64,000 nucleotides of DNA from positions 1,736,001 to 1,800,000 of the forward strand of contig NZ_RPDH01000001.1 in the NCBI RefSeq assembly GCF_003813775.1. Direction: 5' to 3'. The notes under the pieces are model-generated. The model saw nothing but the letters and a program-made list of their open reading frames with translations. It was not told the DNA's origin and searched no databases. A program made the position numbers and the translations under genes. Source of the stretch: Chitinophaga lutea (GTDB taxonomy: Bacteria; Bacteroidota; Bacteroidia; Chitinophagales; Chitinophagaceae). Positions 26,416 through 34,868 of this stretch are shown here, in pieces. How positions within the stretch are numbered: the first letter of the stretch is position 1; each line of letters starts with the position of its first letter.

Positions 26416-26763
26416 TTACGGGTTCTCCTTTTTGAGTTTTTCTTCGAATTTTTTGTAAAAATCTGCGGCAAAAGCCCGCAGGTCGTTCGCCTGATCGGCC
26501 CAGGGCGTGGCGCGCTGGTAGGTGTCGGCCATGGTCATCATGGTCTGGTAAAAGAAATCGGCCATTTCGTCCACCATCATTTCTTTCGTCCACAGGTCGA
26601 TGCGCAGCGCGGTTTTGTCTGCCCCGTCCCAGAAAGCCACCATCATGGCCTTGGCTTTATTCATTTTATCCTGCGTGCTGTCTGTAGCCGTCCATTCGAT
26701 CGATTCAGGCACTCTTTGTTCGTCGAGCCCCACCTGGATCTGTATGGTAGATTTCTTTGTCAT
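26416..26763 (-). CDS. gldC: Gliding motility protein GldC
   Basis: 115 residues, matching the small cytoplasmic GldC family by eye: N-terminal strand STIQIQVGLDEQRVPESIEW, the TLRIDLWTK-like segment (ALRIDLWTKEMMVDEMADFF) and the TMADTYQRAT helix. GldC assists Bacteroidota gliding and the associated type IX secretion machinery, though it is not strictly essential. No other gld gene is adjacent; the gene is followed by yqeY and cvpA in a compact unit, an arrangement common in the phylum. Confidence 0.88.
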   Translation of the reverse strand: MTKKSTIQIQVGLDEQRVPESIEWTATDSTQDKMNKAKAMMVAFWDGADKTALRIDLWTKEMMVDEMADFFYQTMMTMADTYQRATPWADQANDLRAFAADFYKKFEEKLKKENP

Positions 26764-26789
26764 ACTTTTTTATAAATGATTTGAGAGGG

Positions 26790-26797
26790 CAAAAATA
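26790..26797 (-). promoter_or_regulatory. Candidate -7 element for gldC operon
   Basis: TATTTTTG on the minus strand, 27 bp ahead of the gldC start. It fits TAnnTTTG; no -33 box evident. Confidence 0.38.
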
Positions 26798-26816
26798 AGC
26801 TTTTGTGCGGGCATGT

Positions 26817-27884
26817 TCAGATAATGCTGCCACCGAGGGCCTTTGCGGCTTCTTCCCAGCCCGGCACCCGGGTGATATGGGCGAGTAACCGGCCCCGGAG
26901 CAGTTCGTCTTTGTACAACGCGCCCATCTTCTCGGAAAGGTCGGTAATATCGGCCGGGAGGGCGTTAAGCGCGGCGTCTCCGCCGGCTTCGGGCGCGGCG
27001 CCGGCATACAGCGCCACTACCGGTACGTCGCACCGCTGTGCCGCATACACGGGTACAGCGAGACCATCGGCCCCGGCGGTATGCACCAGGGCATAAGAGG
27101 CGGCCACCAGCCGGGCCAGCGTTTCATCGTCGGGCTCCTGCACCCATATCACGTCGTCGCGGAACTTATAGGAGTGCAGCGCTTCGGCGATGTCTTCCCC
27201 GGCATCGGTCATCTGCCCGGCCAGCACGAGCTTTACGCTCGACAGCAGCCGCTTCTTCAGCATGGAAAAAGCTTTCAGAAGCGGAATGATGTTATTGGAA
27301 GGGTCGATGCTGCCCAGCGCAATGAAGTACTCCATGCCGCTGGCAAACTCGCGTTTGATGTCTTCCCTTTCTTCCCAGTTGACGGGTTTGAACACGTCCG
27401 CCACACCGGGCTGCAGTTGCAGGGTGCGCCCGTCGAGCCCGCCGAACCGCTGGTTGAGCTGCTCGCGCATGAACGCGGAAAACAACGCGATACCGGTGTA
27501 CCGGCGGATGTTTTTGGAAGCGGATACGGTATCGAGCACCGCGGCATCCCGGGTCAGCAGCAGGTGGGCGGGCATGCCTTCCGGCACGGGCAGCACATCG
27601 TCGATGCACAGTATTTTGTCTGCCCTGAGTTTTTTCAGCTGACGCGGCCACTGCATTTCCCGCCAGAGGTAACGCCCGAGCTTTCCGCCTGCCAGCGGCT
27701 TCAGTTCCACTATCCGTGCGTTGGCAGGCAAAGGGCGCTGCGGCGGCAGGGGGCGGTTATTGATCAGCACGAACTCCACATCGGGGTGCAGCCGGCACAG
27801 GTTGTATAATATTTCGGTCCGCACATTCCCGGTGTCTGCAAGTCTGTCTTGCAGCAGGGGTACGGCATTGATGGCTATTCTCAT
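26817..27884 (-). CDS. GT4-like glycosyltransferase with degraded EX7E motif
   Basis: 355 residues with a GT-B layout: an N-terminal Rossmann half (about 1-165) and a C-terminal half (about 180-350) with the GSIDPSNNIIPLLKAF and KLVLAGQ elements of GT4. The donor-site EX7E motif, normally EGFGLPVLEAM, is here DGLAVPVYAAQ: the first Glu is Asp and the second is Ala. Catalysis could be altered or lost. No signal peptide. It is monocistronic, with a good -7 element upstream. Confidence 0.78.
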   Translation of the reverse strand: MRIAINAVPLLQDRLADTGNVRTEILYNLCRLHPDVEFVLINNRPLPPQRPLPANARIVELKPLAGGKLGRYLWREMQWPRQLKKLRADKILCIDDVLPVPEGMPAHLLLTRDAAVLDTVSASKNIRRYTGIALFSAFMREQLNQRFGGLDGRTLQLQPGVADVFKPVNWEEREDIKREFASGMEYFIALGSIDPSNNIIPLLKAFSMLKKRLLSSVKLVLAGQMTDAGEDIAEALHSYKFRDDVIWVQEPDDETLARLVAASYALVHTAGADGLAVPVYAAQRCDVPVVALYAGAAPEAGGDAALNALPADITDLSEKMGALYKDELLRGRLLAHITRVPGWEEAAKALGGSII

Positions 27885-27908
27885 GTTCAGATCCGGTTCG
27901 AAAGATCA

Positions 27909-27916
27909 CAAACCTA
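27909..27916 (-). promoter_or_regulatory. Candidate -7 element for the GT4-like gene
   Basis: TAGGTTTG on the minus strand, 25 bp before the start codon; matches TAnnTTTG. Confidence 0.38.
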
Positions 27917-27988
27917 TGGAAAATATGGAAAAGAAAGGCCTGTTCTCCGCGGTGGCAGGAAACAGGCCGGTCATATTTTTCATGCCGT

Positions 27989-28426
27989 TCAGGGCGCTTT
28001 GTTCAGCACGCCGAAGCGGAATTGTTTGCTATTGGAAGGTTTGGTTTTGGACGTAACGGTCACCACGATGCTGGCCACTTTCAGGCTGGGCAGGTTGATG
28101 AGCGTCACAGTCGTTTCGGGCGTGGTGCTGACGAACGCCGGGTTCTGTGGGATGGGCTGCCCCGCGGGGTCCAGTGCGGTAACGGTGATGGTCACCCCGG
28201 ACGGCGGCGCCGGCGTGGAGGTGATTTTCACCTTGATAGCCAGTGTGGCGCCCTGTGCGGCGTTCCGGTCTTCATTCAGGTAAATATCGGGTATCGTGGC
28301 CACCAGTTCAGCTTCCTGGGCGGGGGGATCGACGGGATCGGGCACGTCTTTCTTTTTCTTTTTACAGCCCGCAGCCACCAGCAGGCAGGCAGCGAAGAAA
28401 ACCAGCAAATATTGTTTACAGGGCAT
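27989..28426 (-). CDS. Small lipoprotein of unknown function
   Basis: 145 residues. The signal peptide ends in lipobox VAAGC, and five lysines follow the lipidated Cys, then an acidic/proline linker. The remaining 110 residues look like one immunoglobulin-type beta sandwich (alternating hydrophobic strands such as TLAIKVKI, VTITVTAL, VTLINL, SIVVTVT). Without acidic residues right after Cys there is no obvious surface-export signal, so a periplasmic-facing location is likelier. No family recognised. Confidence 0.75.
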   Translation of the reverse strand: MPCKQYLLVFFAACLLVAAGCKKKKKDVPDPVDPPAQEAELVATIPDIYLNEDRNAAQGATLAIKVKITSTPAPPSGVTITVTALDPAGQPIPQNPAFVSTTPETTVTLINLPSLKVASIVVTVTSKTKPSNSKQFRFGVLNKAP

Positions 28427-28486
28427 AGACGATATGGTTCAGTATCCCGAAATTATAACAAATAACGCTTCTATTCAAATTATTTC

Positions 28487-29629
28487 TTATATGCGGCCCT
28501 TCACGTCCATCGCGTCTCTCAGGCCGTTCCCCAACAGGTTGAACGCCAGTACCAGGAGCATGATGGCGAAGCCGGGCGCGAGTGCCAGCAGGGGATTGTG
28601 GGTGATGATGAAGTTGTAGTTTTCTTTGATCATCAGCCCCCACGACGGCTGCGGGGGCTGTACGCCCACGCCGAGGAAGCTGAGGCCGGCCTCCACCACG
28701 ATGGCGGTGGCGAAATTGCCGGCGGCCACGACCATAACGGGGCCGAGGATGTTGGGCAAAATGTGACGGGAGATGGTGCGCACATGGCCGTACCCGAGCG
28801 CCCTGGTGGCTTCCACGAATTGCAGCTCGCGCAGGCCCAGCACCTGGCCGCGGATAATACGGGCCACGCTCACCCACATGGTGAGGCCAACGGCCACGAA
28901 CACCTGCCAGAAACCTTTGCCGAGCGCCAGCGTGATGGCGAAAACCAGCAGCAGCGTGGGCACGCTCCAGATCACGTTGATGAGCCACATCACCGCATCG
29001 TCCGTTACGCCCCGGAAGTAGCCGGCCACGGCGCCGAGGAAAATACCGATGGTGAGGGAAATGATCACGGCGATGCTGCCTACGCTGAGACTTACGCGCG
29101 TGCCAACGAGCAGGCGGCTGAGAATGTCGCGGCCGAATTTGTCTGTGCCCAGCCAGTAACGGCGCGTTTGCAGATGTTCTTCGCGCACGGTTTGCTGCGC
29201 GGCGGGCAGGTCGGTGATAACGCTGTCTTTTCCGTACAGCACCTGCGCCAGTGCGTAACTTTGGGTCAGCGTGGTGGCTTCATCCACGTATTGCTCCACG
29301 CGGATCGAGTCGCCGGCGAAGGCCCAGCCTTTCAGCGGAATGACGGTGACGGCGGCTTCCTGCCCGTACACGAGGCGGTGAAACCAGCTGCGCCGCGGAG
29401 GTTCCTGCGCCTTCCGCAACGCCAGCATGTCGATTTTGAAACCGGGTTTCTGCCCGCTGATTTCGAGCACCATGCCGTTGGCGTAAGGCGTATGATCCGG
29501 GGCGATGAAGTAGGCAAAGATGCCGGCCAGCAGGGCCAGCGCAATCACCACCAAACCGGCCATAGCACCTTTGTTACGCCGTAAGCGCTTCCATGCCTGC
29601 TGTTGAAAAGATGATGCGGAACTGCTCAT
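28487..29629 (-). CDS. ABC transporter permease, DppC/OppC type
   Basis: 380 residues: membrane helix 1 (about 22-44), a long periplasmic insertion (about 45-165), then the GTDKFGRDILSRLLVGTRVSL entry to the permease core with five more helices and the EAA loop (EATRALGYGHVRTISRHILPN). It is an inner-membrane subunit of a peptide/nickel-type importer. The first periplasmic region is longer than in the E. coli relatives. No partner permease, ATPase or binding protein is nearby, so the transporter must be completed from elsewhere. Confidence 0.88.
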   Translation of the reverse strand: MSSSASSFQQQAWKRLRRNKGAMAGLVVIALALLAGIFAYFIAPDHTPYANGMVLEISGQKPGFKIDMLALRKAQEPPRRSWFHRLVYGQEAAVTVIPLKGWAFAGDSIRVEQYVDEATTLTQSYALAQVLYGKDSVITDLPAAQQTVREEHLQTRRYWLGTDKFGRDILSRLLVGTRVSLSVGSIAVIISLTIGIFLGAVAGYFRGVTDDAVMWLINVIWSVPTLLLVFAITLALGKGFWQVFVAVGLTMWVSVARIIRGQVLGLRELQFVEATRALGYGHVRTISRHILPNILGPVMVVAAGNFATAIVVEAGLSFLGVGVQPPQPSWGLMIKENYNFIITHNPLLALAPGFAIMLLVLAFNLLGNGLRDAMDVKGRI

Positions 29630-29846
29630 GAGGCCTACAAGTTAAAGCAATCGGGCGAATTTTCCCTGCGCGGAGGTTCATTTATCCGTGTCCGTTAGCA
29701 ACCTTTCATATCACACGAATCTCAACGCTGCAGCGAAAATGCAGTATTTCTATGAATGCAAAATAGCGTAATTTATAGCGAGAGACACAGTAACGCTTAA
29801 GGACAAGATTGTAACCATTATATATTAACCATTAAACACACAGTTT

Positions 29847-30839
29847 ATGCTATCCCTTCAACTCCCGCAGATCTACTGCCCGTTCCCTTCTATGCTCAAT
29901 CCCTTCGCCAAAGAAGCTGAAAAACACACCGCCGACTGGGTAAGCCGCTTTGAGTTGGTTAAATCTGAAAAAGCCTGGGAGCGTTTCCGCCGGGCTAAAT
30001 TCGCCATGCTGTCCGCCAGGGCCTTCCCCACGGCAGGCCGGTTCGAGCTTTGCATCGCAGCGGAATTCAACACCTGGTTGTTTTTGCTCGACGACAAAAA
30101 CGACGAATCGATGTTCGGAAAGCTGGATTACCTCCAAATGGTGCATTCGTTCGTGACCATGATCCTGCAGAACAACGTGGTGGTGGCGCCCGACGAAGGC
30201 ATGCCGCTGGCCAACAGTTTCGCCGATCTGTGGAAACGCATGAAACGCATCGGCAGCGCCGCCTGGCAAAAACGTTTCGTCAAAAGCATGACGGACTACC
30301 TCGACGCGTGCCTTTGGGAAGTGGAAAACCGCATCCAGCACAAAGCACCGGCCGTAGCGGACTACATCGAGAAACGCCCTTACACGGGCGCCCTCTTTGC
30401 AGACATTGAGCTCATCGAAGTACTGGAAAGCATCTATCTGCCGGACGAAGTACGCACCCACGAAACCGTGGTGCAGCTGTCGCTCGCCTGCAACAACGTG
30501 GTATGCTGGGCCAACGACCTGTTTTCGTTTGACAAGGAACGCCGCCAGGGCGACGTGCACAACCTGGTAGTGGTTTTAAAAGAAGAAAGGGGGCTGACGC
30601 TGGAAGCCGCCATCAACGAGGCCGCCCGCATGCACGATGCGGAAGTGCGGCGCTTTATTTCCCTCAGCGAATCGCTGCCCGCCTTCGGCGAAGAAACGAA
30701 CGACGAGCTGCAGCGCTACATTACCGTTCTGAAAGCATGGATGAGAGCAAATCTTGACTGGAGCTTCGGCGACACCGCACGTTACCGGATGAACATCACT
30801 GAAACTGCCAGCGGTAACTGGGCGATTTCACGCCTGTAA
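29847..30839 (+). CDS. Class I terpene synthase
   Basis: 330 residues, all-helical, with the complete class I active site: an aspartate-rich motif D82DKND86, the NSE triad N223DxxSxxKE231, the diphosphate-sensing Arg177 exactly 46 residues before the triad, and a C-terminal Arg-Tyr pair (312-313). It should ionise a prenyl diphosphate, most likely farnesyl or geranyl diphosphate, to a cyclic terpene. The product cannot be predicted. No P450, methyltransferase or prenyltransferase gene is adjacent; it is transcribed divergently from the ABC permease and converges with a GT2 gene. Confidence 0.93.
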   Translation: MLSLQLPQIYCPFPSMLNPFAKEAEKHTADWVSRFELVKSEKAWERFRRAKFAMLSARAFPTAGRFELCIAAEFNTWLFLLDDKNDESMFGKLDYLQMVHSFVTMILQNNVVVAPDEGMPLANSFADLWKRMKRIGSAAWQKRFVKSMTDYLDACLWEVENRIQHKAPAVADYIEKRPYTGALFADIELIEVLESIYLPDEVRTHETVVQLSLACNNVVCWANDLFSFDKERRQGDVHNLVVVLKEERGLTLEAAINEAARMHDAEVRRFISLSESLPAFGEETNDELQRYITVLKAWMRANLDWSFGDTARYRMNITETASGNWAISRL

Positions 30840-30860
30840 AGAAACCGGCCGGAAGGGGCG

Positions 30861-32006
30861 CTATTTTACCTGGCGTCCCTTCCATTCATACGATCCAAAC
30901 TTGCCCAACCATCCCGCCGCTACTACGTAGACGATGTGGAACGGTTGTCCCGGTACGAACCAGGCCAGCAGGTTCAGCTTATTGAAGAAGGCCGCCACGG
31001 GGGCCAGGAAAAAGAGCTCGAGCACAACTTTGTATACCAGGATGCCCAGCAGCCAGGGCCAGAGCAGCGGGTTGAAGATCGCCACCAGCGCCAGCAGCAC
31101 GAGAATCACGTTCCAGATGTACACGAGCACCAGTACACGGGTGATCCTTTTGTCTTCATACTTGTCCGCCTTGGACGACCAGCGGATGCGCTGCTGCATG
31201 AAGCCCGACACCGTATCTACCGGCAGCGTGCGCACGATGGCGTCGCGGCTTTTCAGGTACATCACCCCGTCCGGGTAAGCGTGATAGATTTTATACATGA
31301 GCAGCATATCGTCGCCGGAAGCAATCATATCGATGCCCGTAAAACCGCCTACTTCTTCGAAGGCCGTTTTTTCGTAGGCGAGGTTGGCGCCGTTGCACAT
31401 GGTGCCCGTTTGCAGGTAGGCCACCGAGCCGGTGATGCCCTGCATGGTCATAAAGTCGAGCGACTGCAGCTTCTTGAAAAAGTCATCCTCGTGATGATAG
31501 GCTACCGGCGCGGCGATGAAGCGGGGATGATATGTTTCGTAAAACTTGACGATGGTTTCCAGCCATTTGGGGCCCATCACACAATCTGCGTCCGTTGTTA
31601 CGATGAGGTGGCCGGAAGCCTGGCTGATGGCCAGTTCGATGGCTTTTTTCTTGTACGAATTGAGCCGTTGCGTTTTGCTGATGTGATCGCTCATGCGGAT
31701 GAGGCGCACGTTGCTGGCCGGGAAATATTTCACGAAGTCCGGCGTACCGTCGTCAGAAAAATCATCCACCACGATCACTTCAAAAAGGTTGGCCGGGTAG
31801 CTCTGCTGTTGCAGGGCTTCGAGCAGGGGCGGCAGGTTCTTTTCCTCATCGCGGGCGGGGATAATGACAGAAACTTTGGTGCTGAAGGTATAAGCATGGG
31901 CAGCGGGGTTGAATGTTTTCAGCCGTCTCCAGCCGTAGCTGTAAGACAGCATCAATATCCCGTATAAAAAAGCGAGTCCTAAAGTGATGATCAATAAAGC
32001 ATTCAT
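30861..32006 (-). CDS. Membrane-bound glycosyltransferase family 2
   Basis: 381 residues: N-terminal membrane helix (about 4-22), GT-A domain (about 45-280) with VSVIIPARDEE, DDFSDDGT, the DxD motif in TTDADCV and QQRIRW, then two or three C-terminal helices. The last motif is typical of processive or lipid-linked transferases. Acceptor unknown. It lies 7 bp downstream of an alpha/beta hydrolase gene, forming a two-gene unit. Confidence 0.88.
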   Translation of the reverse strand: MNALLIITLGLAFLYGILMLSYSYGWRRLKTFNPAAHAYTFSTKVSVIIPARDEEKNLPPLLEALQQQSYPANLFEVIVVDDFSDDGTPDFVKYFPASNVRLIRMSDHISKTQRLNSYKKKAIELAISQASGHLIVTTDADCVMGPKWLETIVKFYETYHPRFIAAPVAYHHEDDFFKKLQSLDFMTMQGITGSVAYLQTGTMCNGANLAYEKTAFEEVGGFTGIDMIASGDDMLLMYKIYHAYPDGVMYLKSRDAIVRTLPVDTVSGFMQQRIRWSSKADKYEDKRITRVLVLVYIWNVILVLLALVAIFNPLLWPWLLGILVYKVVLELFFLAPVAAFFNKLNLLAWFVPGQPFHIVYVVAAGWLGKFGSYEWKGRQVK

Positions 32007-32013
32007 GCGCTTA

Positions 32014-32817
32014 CTAGCTCCTGATGTTTTTTCTGATGATAAATCCTAATTCTTCCGATAATAATTGATGCCCTTTCTCCAGTACCAGTATTTTGCAGGG
32101 GAACGAACCGTCTGCAAACCGTTCTCCGATCACGGGAGGAATCACCCGGTCGTACCTGCCGAACGCCAGTACCGTATCGATCCCATACTGTGCCATCAGC
32201 TTTTTGCAGTGTTTCACCCGGGGCATCATCCTTCGCATGATGGTCCATACGTTGTAGACGAGCAGCCGTTTTTCCGGCTTATCCATTCTGTGGTAAGCGA
32301 ATTTGTACACACTTTCATTCAGGAACCCCCAACGCCGCCATAAGGTAAGCAACCGGAAAAACACAGCCGGGTGGTGGGTATTGTACGAAAAGATCCGGTT
32401 CCCCAATCTGGTTTGGGTAGCGAACATATGCCAGGGGTTGTTCTTGAGACCGTCCGGCGCAACCAGTACGAGGTGCTTTACCCGCGAAGCCAGCTGTTCA
32501 ATGATACACAAAGCCAGTCTTCCTCCCATACTATAACCCATAAGGGAGAAAGTTTGTTTGCCGAATTTTTCCAATATTTTTTCCGTCAGCGCCGTCAGGT
32601 CTGTTTTCTCCAGCGGCCGGTTTTCCCTCCAGACGGTGTTTCCGTGAAAGGGCATATCTAACGCAACGATAGTGAATATATTGCCCAAACCCGCCTCCAT
32701 ACAACGAAAGTGCGATGCCCGCTCACCGAAACCGTGGAAGCAGATCAGCAATTCCTCCCCCGATCCGGTAACGCTCCCGGAAAACTCGCTTTGCTGGTAT
32801 GAGAGTAAAAATTCCAT
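32014..32817 (-). CDS. Alpha/beta hydrolase
   Basis: 267 residues. HGFGERASHF oxyanion segment, GYSMGG nucleophile elbow (Ser near 97), and a GHQLL histidine near the C-terminus; Asp in FGRYDRVIP. Cytoplasmic by sequence. It resembles 2-succinyl-6-hydroxy-cyclohexadiene carboxylate synthase-like or esterase proteins, without a decisive feature. It immediately precedes a GT2 gene, so a role in acyl or lipid-carrier chemistry is a possibility only. Confidence 0.82.
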   Translation of the reverse strand: MEFLLSYQQSEFSGSVTGSGEELLICFHGFGERASHFRCMEAGLGNIFTIVALDMPFHGNTVWRENRPLEKTDLTALTEKILEKFGKQTFSLMGYSMGGRLALCIIEQLASRVKHLVLVAPDGLKNNPWHMFATQTRLGNRIFSYNTHHPAVFFRLLTLWRRWGFLNESVYKFAYHRMDKPEKRLLVYNVWTIMRRMMPRVKHCKKLMAQYGIDTVLAFGRYDRVIPPVIGERFADGSFPCKILVLEKGHQLLSEELGFIIRKNIRS

Positions 32818-32853
32818 ATCTGTCCCTCAACGGGGGAACAATTTTAAACAACT

Positions 32854-32884
32854 TTTGCCAATTGCTATAATCTCGGTAAATTAC
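32854..32884 (+). promoter_or_regulatory. Candidate promoter of acyl-CoA dehydrogenase gene
   Basis: TTTG (32854-32857), a 19-nt spacer and TAAATTAC (6 of 8 with TAnnTTTG), 22 bp before the ATG. Confidence 0.38.
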
Positions 32885-32905
32885 GAGTAGACTAAAATAC
32901 GCAAG

Positions 32906-34702
32906 ATGGAAACCGCAGTAAACAGCAAAGCTGCCCTCAAAGGTGCAGAGTTCCTCGTGAAAGAGAGTTCGCCTGCCGACATTTTTATCCCGGAAGATTT
33001 TTCGGAAGAGCAGGCTATGATCCGTGAAATGGCCGAACAATTTGTTGCCAAAGAAGTAACGCCCGTGCTGGAGCGGCTCGATAAGCTGGAGGAGGGCCTG
33101 ATGCCTTCCCTGCTGGAGAAGGCCGGCGAACAGGGCCTGCTGGGTGCTGCTTTTCCGGAAGCGTACGGCGGTCTCGGCAAAGACTTTATCACCGCCACCC
33201 TCATCAATGAAGCGCTCGGCGCAGGGCATTCCTTTTCCGTGGCCATGGCCGCGCATACCGGCATCGGCTCGCTGCCCATCCTTTATTTCGGTACCGACGC
33301 ACAGAAGGAAAAATATATTCCCAAACTGGCCACCGGCGAAATGAAAGGCGCTTACGCCCTTACGGAGCCCAACTCCGGCTCCGACGCCCTGAGCGCCAAA
33401 ACCACCGCCAGGCTCACGGAAGACGGGAAACACTACCTGCTCAACGGGCAGAAAATATGGATCACCAACTCCGGCTTCGCCGACGTGTTCACCGTTTTCG
33501 CGAAAATAGACGGCGATAAATTCACCGCCTTCATCGTCGATAAAGGCACGCCGGGCTTTACGCTGGGCGTGGAAGAACATAAAATGGGCATCAAAGGCTC
33601 CTCCACCCGCCAGATCTATTTCCAGGACGCGAAGGTGCCCGTGGAAAATGTACTGGGAGAAATCGGCAAAGGTCACCTTATTGCGTTCAACATCCTCAAC
33701 ATCGGCCGCCTGAAACTCTGCGCCGCGGCGCAGGGCGGCGCCAAAGGCAGCCTGGACATCACCATCCAGTACGCCAATACCCGCGAACAGTTCAAACAGC
33801 CCATCGCCAAATTCGGCGCCATCCAGCATAAACTGGCGGAAATGGCTATCCGCATCTGGGTATGCGAATCCGCCCTTTACCGCACCGCGCAGCTGATCGA
33901 CCAGAAAGAACATGAGCTGCTGGCGGAAGGCAAATCCTTCGGCGAAGCCTCCCTCGGCGCCGCGGAAGAATACGCCGTGGAATGCGCCATGCTGAAAGTA
34001 AACGGTTCCGAAGTGCTGGATTATGTAGTGGATGAAGGCGTGCAGATACATGGCGGCAACGGGTTCAGCGACGAATACGTGATTTCGAAAGCCTACCGCG
34101 ATTCCCGCATCAACCGCATCTTCGAAGGCACCAACGAAATCAACCGCCTGCTGACGCTCGACATGACGCTCAAGCGCGCCATGAAGGGCCGCCTCGACCT
34201 GATGACGCCGGCCACCAACGTAATGAAGGAACTGATGAGCATTCCCGACTTCGGCAGCGACGATGAAGATGCTTTCGCCAAGGAAAAGAAACTCGTCGCC
34301 AATATGAAAAAGGCCATCCTCATGGCTGCCGGCGGCGCCGTACAGAAACTGATGATGAAGCTCGACACCGAGCAGGAAATACTGATGAACATCGCAGACA
34401 TGGCCATCGAAACCTTCGTGTGCGAAAGCGCCCTGCTGCGCCTCATCAAACTCACGGAACAAAAAGGGGCCGATGCCGTATCGCTGCAGGCGGATATGGT
34501 GCGCACCTATCTCAACGACGCGGCCGACCGCGTCAACAAATCCGGCAAAGACGCCATCAACGGCTTCGCGGAAGGCGACGAACAGCGCATGATGCTGCTG
34601 GGGCTGAAACGTTTCACCAAAACGGAGCCTTTCAACAGCAAGGAAGCACGCCGTCGCATCGCAGCCAAACTGATCGCGGACAACCGGTATACGTTTTCGT
34701 GA
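32906..34702 (+). CDS. Acyl-CoA dehydrogenase (VLCAD-like)
   Basis: 598 residues, larger than the 380-residue short/medium-chain enzymes, with a C-terminal extension (about 430-598) as in very-long-chain types. FAD and substrate motifs include ALTEPNSGSDA, WITNSGFADVFTVFA and VPVENVLGEIGKGH. The catalytic base is Glu407 in IFEGTNEINR. It should catalyse the first step of fatty acid beta-oxidation with ETF as acceptor. No ETF or thiolase gene is next to it. It is monocistronic, with a strong terminator. Confidence 0.93.
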   Translation: METAVNSKAALKGAEFLVKESSPADIFIPEDFSEEQAMIREMAEQFVAKEVTPVLERLDKLEEGLMPSLLEKAGEQGLLGAAFPEAYGGLGKDFITATLINEALGAGHSFSVAMAAHTGIGSLPILYFGTDAQKEKYIPKLATGEMKGAYALTEPNSGSDALSAKTTARLTEDGKHYLLNGQKIWITNSGFADVFTVFAKIDGDKFTAFIVDKGTPGFTLGVEEHKMGIKGSSTRQIYFQDAKVPVENVLGEIGKGHLIAFNILNIGRLKLCAAAQGGAKGSLDITIQYANTREQFKQPIAKFGAIQHKLAEMAIRIWVCESALYRTAQLIDQKEHELLAEGKSFGEASLGAAEEYAVECAMLKVNGSEVLDYVVDEGVQIHGGNGFSDEYVISKAYRDSRINRIFEGTNEINRLLTLDMTLKRAMKGRLDLMTPATNVMKELMSIPDFGSDDEDAFAKEKKLVANMKKAILMAAGGAVQKLMMKLDTEQEILMNIADMAIETFVCESALLRLIKLTEQKGADAVSLQADMVRTYLNDAADRVNKSGKDAINGFAEGDEQRMMLLGLKRFTKTEPFNSKEARRRIAAKLIADNRYTFS

Positions 34703-34815
34703 TAAGCGGCATGGCTGCGCAAAACACATCGGACAATTTGTTCAAATGATGAACGGGCATTGCGATTAGCTGCAAATTGCGATCTTTACAACCGAAAGTT
34801 ATACGATATAACTGC

Positions 34816-34848
34816 AGGGAACAGGGCTTACCCTGTTCCCTCTTTTTT
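34816..34848 (+). terminator. Intrinsic terminator after acyl-CoA dehydrogenase
   Basis: An 11-bp perfect stem AGGGAACAGGG, loop CTTA, then a T-rich tract. It lies only 20 bp before the amidase start, so the amidase needs readthrough or a promoter overlapping the hairpin. Confidence 0.88.
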
Positions 34849-34868
34849 AGGATTAATACAGAGCGTCT

